DNA of 8,094 bases from the NCBI GenBank assembly GCA_007122215.1, contig SKUG01000130.1:1-8094 (forward strand). Reading direction: 5' to 3'. The stretch comes from Thermoleophilia bacterium (GTDB lineage Bacteria > Actinomycetota > Thermoleophilia > Gaiellales > SKUG01). This document shows positions 7,001 through 8,094 of this stretch, one piece after another. Both the position numbers and the translations under genes were made by a program. The first letter of the stretch is position 1. Every line of letters starts with the position of its first letter. A model generated the notes under the pieces. The model was given only the letters and a program-made list of their open reading frames with translations, did not search any database and was not told where the DNA came from.

Positions 7001-8094
7001 GCGAGCGGATCTTCCTCGGCGGCTGGTTCGAGCAGGTCGGTACCCGAAGCGGCGACGCGGTGATCCTCGATGGAGCGGGCGGCCGGATGCCGGGTATCCC
7101 CCAGGTCGCCGGAGTCGTCATGGCGAGTGCCCCCGACGGCGCGGGAGGTGCATACCTGGGAGGCGAGTTCCCGACCGTGGGCGGCGTGCCCCGGCGCAGC
7201 ATCGTGCGGCTCCTGCCCGATGGGGGTCTGGACCCCCGCTTCGACGTCGGCCTCGGAGCCGACGGGTTCGTCCGGGCACTGAAGGTACACGACGGTCGCC
7301 TGTATGTCGCGGGGAACTTCACGAGCATCAACGGGGTGGCAAGGAATCGACTCGCGGCGCTCGACATGACCACGGGCGATGTCATCGCGGGGTTCGATCC
7401 CGGGGCCGGTCCGGATTCCCAGGTGTTTGCGCTCGAGGCAGCTGGCAGCCGGATCTACATCGGCGGGTGGTTCACGAGCTATGCCGGAACCGGCCGCAAC
7501 CGGATCGCCGCCGTCAATGCGACGACCGGAGCGCTGGACGCGGGGTTCAATCCCGGGTCAGGGGCCAACGGGACAGTGTTGGCGCTGCTCGAGTCAGGTG
7601 GCAGGCTCTATCTGGGCGGGGCCTTCACGACCTACAATGGAACCGGCCGCGTTCGGGTCGCGGCGGTCAACGCCACCACGGGAGCCCTCGACGTCGGGTT
7701 CAACCCGGGCAGCGGAGCCTCGTGGTCGGTCTACTCCCTCGCCCTGGATGGTACCCGCCTGTACATTGGAGGCTGGTTCCAGCTCTTCAACGGGTCCTCG
7801 CGGCGGTACCTCGCGGCAGTCAACCCTGTCACCGGCGCCCTCGATGGCGCCTTCAACCCAGGTGCCGGTCCGGACAACCACGTCTACCGGATCCTGCTGC
7901 ATGGCGGTCGGCTCTACGCAGCCGGTGAGTTCCAGTCGTACGACGGGGCCCCCGCACAGGGCGTCGTGGCCGTGGACCCCGTGTCGGCGGCTCGGGACCC
8001 GTCGTTCGATTCGTCACGCGGATCCACGCGGCCGGTCGACAACCTCACGGCAGTGCAGGGCGGCGTCCTCGTGGGAGGAGACGTCGATGGATGG
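4039..8094 (+). CDS. Secreted giant protein with duplicated FN3-like plus delta-60 (beta-propeller-type) repeat modules (3' end outside window)
   Basis: One frame stays open from 3796 to the window edge; from GTG 4039 it gives at least 1352 residues with no stop. An N-terminal signal peptide is visible: a basic n-region (RTRDRSRSRGASRG), a hydrophobic core (LVRLLLAGCAAAMVLL) and a cleavage-like TPASAFA, predicting export by Sec and cleavage near residue 45. Then come an FN3-like domain (about 47-138), 14 repeats of about 51 residues (160-854), a second FN3-like domain (871-961) and 8 more repeats to the edge. The repeat consensus is AL..GGRLYVGGNFTTYNG, then T.RNRIAAVN..TGALD, then AGFNPGSGAN. 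This is the delta-60 / DUF5122 beta-propeller type. Function is unknown; an extracellular binding, adhesion or surface role is inferred from export and architecture. The start is uncertain: GTG 4039 has no good ribosome binding site, but ATG 4141 would cut the signal peptide in half. Any cell-wall or membrane anchor would lie beyond the window. Confidence 0.88.
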   Translation, partial: MNAHAHAARTRDRSRSRGASRGLVRLLLAGCAAAMVLLTPASAFAAMAIESGPTARVNPYQVTIWWHSTDTGSSELVYDSQPRVAWSSFANDVSNTAADLGTLHSRTISNLPPGEYWYRVRTTGAAGTATSPVRRFTVGNLAGAMPTNAVVTDGTVYDSDLSEDGTRLYLGGSFTQVGERTGSGVSLVATTAQRLPGAPQFNDIGGLSSGIRVVIPDGVGGFYVGGNFDRVGGLPRNKLARILPDGGLDPYFHRGLGASFGVNALLLRGNHLYVGGNFFTYNGLMVSNLVRLDATTGEVDTSFDIGTGPNGMVNALAEDGGRLYVGGNFTTFNGAPRGRVAAVDLATGTLDTGFAGAGASNAVTSLLIASGRLYLAGQFDSYGGVGRNRIAAADLVTGANIGAFNPGSGVTGFTVDALATDGTRLHLGGNFSAINGTARAHLGAVSLATGALDGGFAPASINSPVYALHLSGGRLHAGGQFALVGGTERSRIAGFNPTTGALDAGFDPGTGATDMVRAISSTGTRLFVGGEFAGFRGVPRRNIAAIDVATGTLDTGFNPGSGFNNQVNAVLQRGGRLYAAGWFTTYNGTTRNRLIALNPATGAVDGGFNPGDGPNSWVEDLAYDGTRLYLGGAFGSYAGTGRNRIAAVNPATGALVGAFNPGSGADALVRALALGAGRLYVGGDFAQVNGQPRVRLAALNATTGALDAGFNPGAGANSPVWALVHRADKVYVGGSFDQYAGTPRGRFAVVNDATAALDGAFDSGAGLNNLVRDIAVDGDRAYLTGSFSTYAGTPRNGLAVVDADTGALDPTIAPANGTSQSNTVSVGPGRIHLAGNFRTFNSTLSSGLASLRCPAATGCGVELPDAPPLAFTSEPEVSIAPYQVTVTWETSGSASSELVWDTATRSAWGHYQHDVSNTDTDLGTIHSRTISNLMQGRYHLRVRSRNALGEQVTSSEIVIDVEPPDAATPLGMTVVSGWVYDSAPSEDGERIFLGGWFEQVGTRSGDAVILDGAGGRMPGIPQVAGVVMASAPDGAGGAYLGGEFPTVGGVPRRSIVRLLPDGGLDPRFDVGLGADGFVRALKVHDGRLYVAGNFTSINGVARNRLAALDMTTGDVIAGFDPGAGPDSQVFALEAAGSRIYIGGWFTSYAGTGRNRIAAVNATTGALDAGFNPGSGANGTVLALLESGGRLYLGGAFTTYNGTGRVRVAAVNATTGALDVGFNPGSGASWSVYSLALDGTRLYIGGWFQLFNGSSRRYLAAVNPVTGALDGAFNPGAGPDNHVYRILLHGGRLYAAGEFQSYDGAPAQGVVAVDPVSAARDPSFDSSRGSTRPVDNLTAVQGGVLVGGDVDGW
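4177..4452 (+). other. FN3-like domain, copy 1, in the giant secreted protein
   Basis: This beta-sandwich domain follows directly after the signal peptide. Landmarks are NPYQVTIWW, SSELVYD, DLGTLHSRTISNL and EYWYRVRTTG, the last matching the YxYRV strand typical of fibronectin type III folds. It resembles the N-terminal domain of purple acid phosphatases, but no phosphatase catalytic domain follows. It aligns along its length with copy 2 at 6649-6921. Confidence 0.7.
4516..6600 (+). repeat. Delta-60 repeat array 1, 14 units
   Basis: Unit starts read from the translation are 4516, 4678, 4828, 4981, 5131, 5287, 5437, 5590, 5743, 5896, 6049, 6202, 6355 and 6511. Steps are mostly 150-156 bp, with 153 bp (51 residues) the commonest; the first step is 162. 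Each unit carries the landmark GRLYxGGxF followed by TGxLDxGFNPGxG. Units 1 and 2 are atypical and recur as the first two units of array 2. Unit 14 lacks the LDxGF half and ends in CPAATGC. Units keep the protein motif but differ at many synonymous positions, so the array is old and not a recent DNA amplification. Confidence 0.85.
6649..6921 (+). other. FN3-like domain, copy 2, in the giant secreted protein
   Basis: APYQVTVTWE, SSELVWD, DLGTIHSRTISNL and YHLRVRSRN correspond in order to the landmarks of copy 1 at an offset of 2466 bp (822 residues). Near the end, sequence has diverged but length is kept. It separates the two repeat arrays. Confidence 0.7.
6985..8094 (+). repeat. Delta-60 repeat array 2, 8 units visible (cut by window edge)
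   Basis: Unit starts are 6985, 7126, 7276, 7429, 7582, 7735, 7888 and 8041. The last five steps are exactly 153 bp. The first two units match the atypical first two units of array 1 (SEDG, LGG, EQVG; then LLPDGGLDP, VGLGA). The last visible unit is incomplete (VLVGGDVDGW at the edge). Confidence 0.85.

Noticed and set aside
4660..7290. 876-codon minus-strand open frame
   Set aside because: It is fully antisense to the repeat gene. Its pseudo-repeats (VEAGVE, GR.VEG) are the reverse reading of the delta-60 repeats, and it has no recognisable domain. The + frame has a signal peptide, domains and regular repeats.
6759..7928. 389-codon + strand frame
   Set aside because: It is an out-of-frame, Arg-rich shadow of the second module of the repeat gene.
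4516..8094. CRISPR or transposon-type repeats
   Set aside because: The 153-bp periodicity is imperfect at the DNA level and in phase with a continuous protein frame. There are no identical short repeats with spacers, no transposase and no terminal inverted repeats.
1..8094. tRNA or rRNA genes
   Set aside because: I saw no cloverleaf with a T-loop GGTTCGA-type motif, and no rRNA signature in the gaps. All spacers are short and GC-rich.

Overview
The window is uniformly GC-rich, with strong G/C preference at third codon positions, GTG starts and AGGA-type ribosome binding sites. This suggests a high-GC actinobacterium. The long secreted delta-60 repeat protein would fit Thermoleophilia-type soil lineages, but that narrower placement is a guess. 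All five genes I support lie on the + strand. Every long minus-strand open frame is a shadow of one of them.

Layout. (1) 1-722 is the 3' part of an oligopeptide/dipeptide ABC transporter ATPase (OppD/DppD type). (2) 719-2026 is the partner ATPase (OppF/DppF type), joined to it by a 4-bp GTGA overlap. Together they are the energising half of a peptide importer; its permease and binding-protein genes should lie upstream. (3) 2097-2885 encodes an unrecognised integral membrane protein with about six membrane segments, 70 bp behind oppF with its own clear ribosome binding site. (4) 2886-3020 holds a terminator-like hairpin and a second element in which one middle arm can pair with either neighbour. 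(5) 3021-3821 encodes an unrecognised soluble, cysteine-free, helix-rich protein. (6) 3822-4038 is non-coding with several GC hairpins. (7) From about 4039 to the window edge runs one open frame of at least 1352 codons, unfinished at 8094. It encodes a secreted protein with a signal peptide and a duplicated module: an FN3-like domain followed by an array of about 51-residue delta-60 (beta-propeller-type) repeats, 14 in the first array and 8 so far in the second.

The peptide-transporter genes form a clear functional pair. Nothing in the sequence ties the two unknown proteins or the giant repeat protein to peptide uptake. They look like separate transcription units, although the membrane-protein gene could be read through from oppF. 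The most notable content is the giant repeat gene. It has no stop in the window, so a caller that requires complete frames misses it, and a 2.6-kb antisense frame lies over it.
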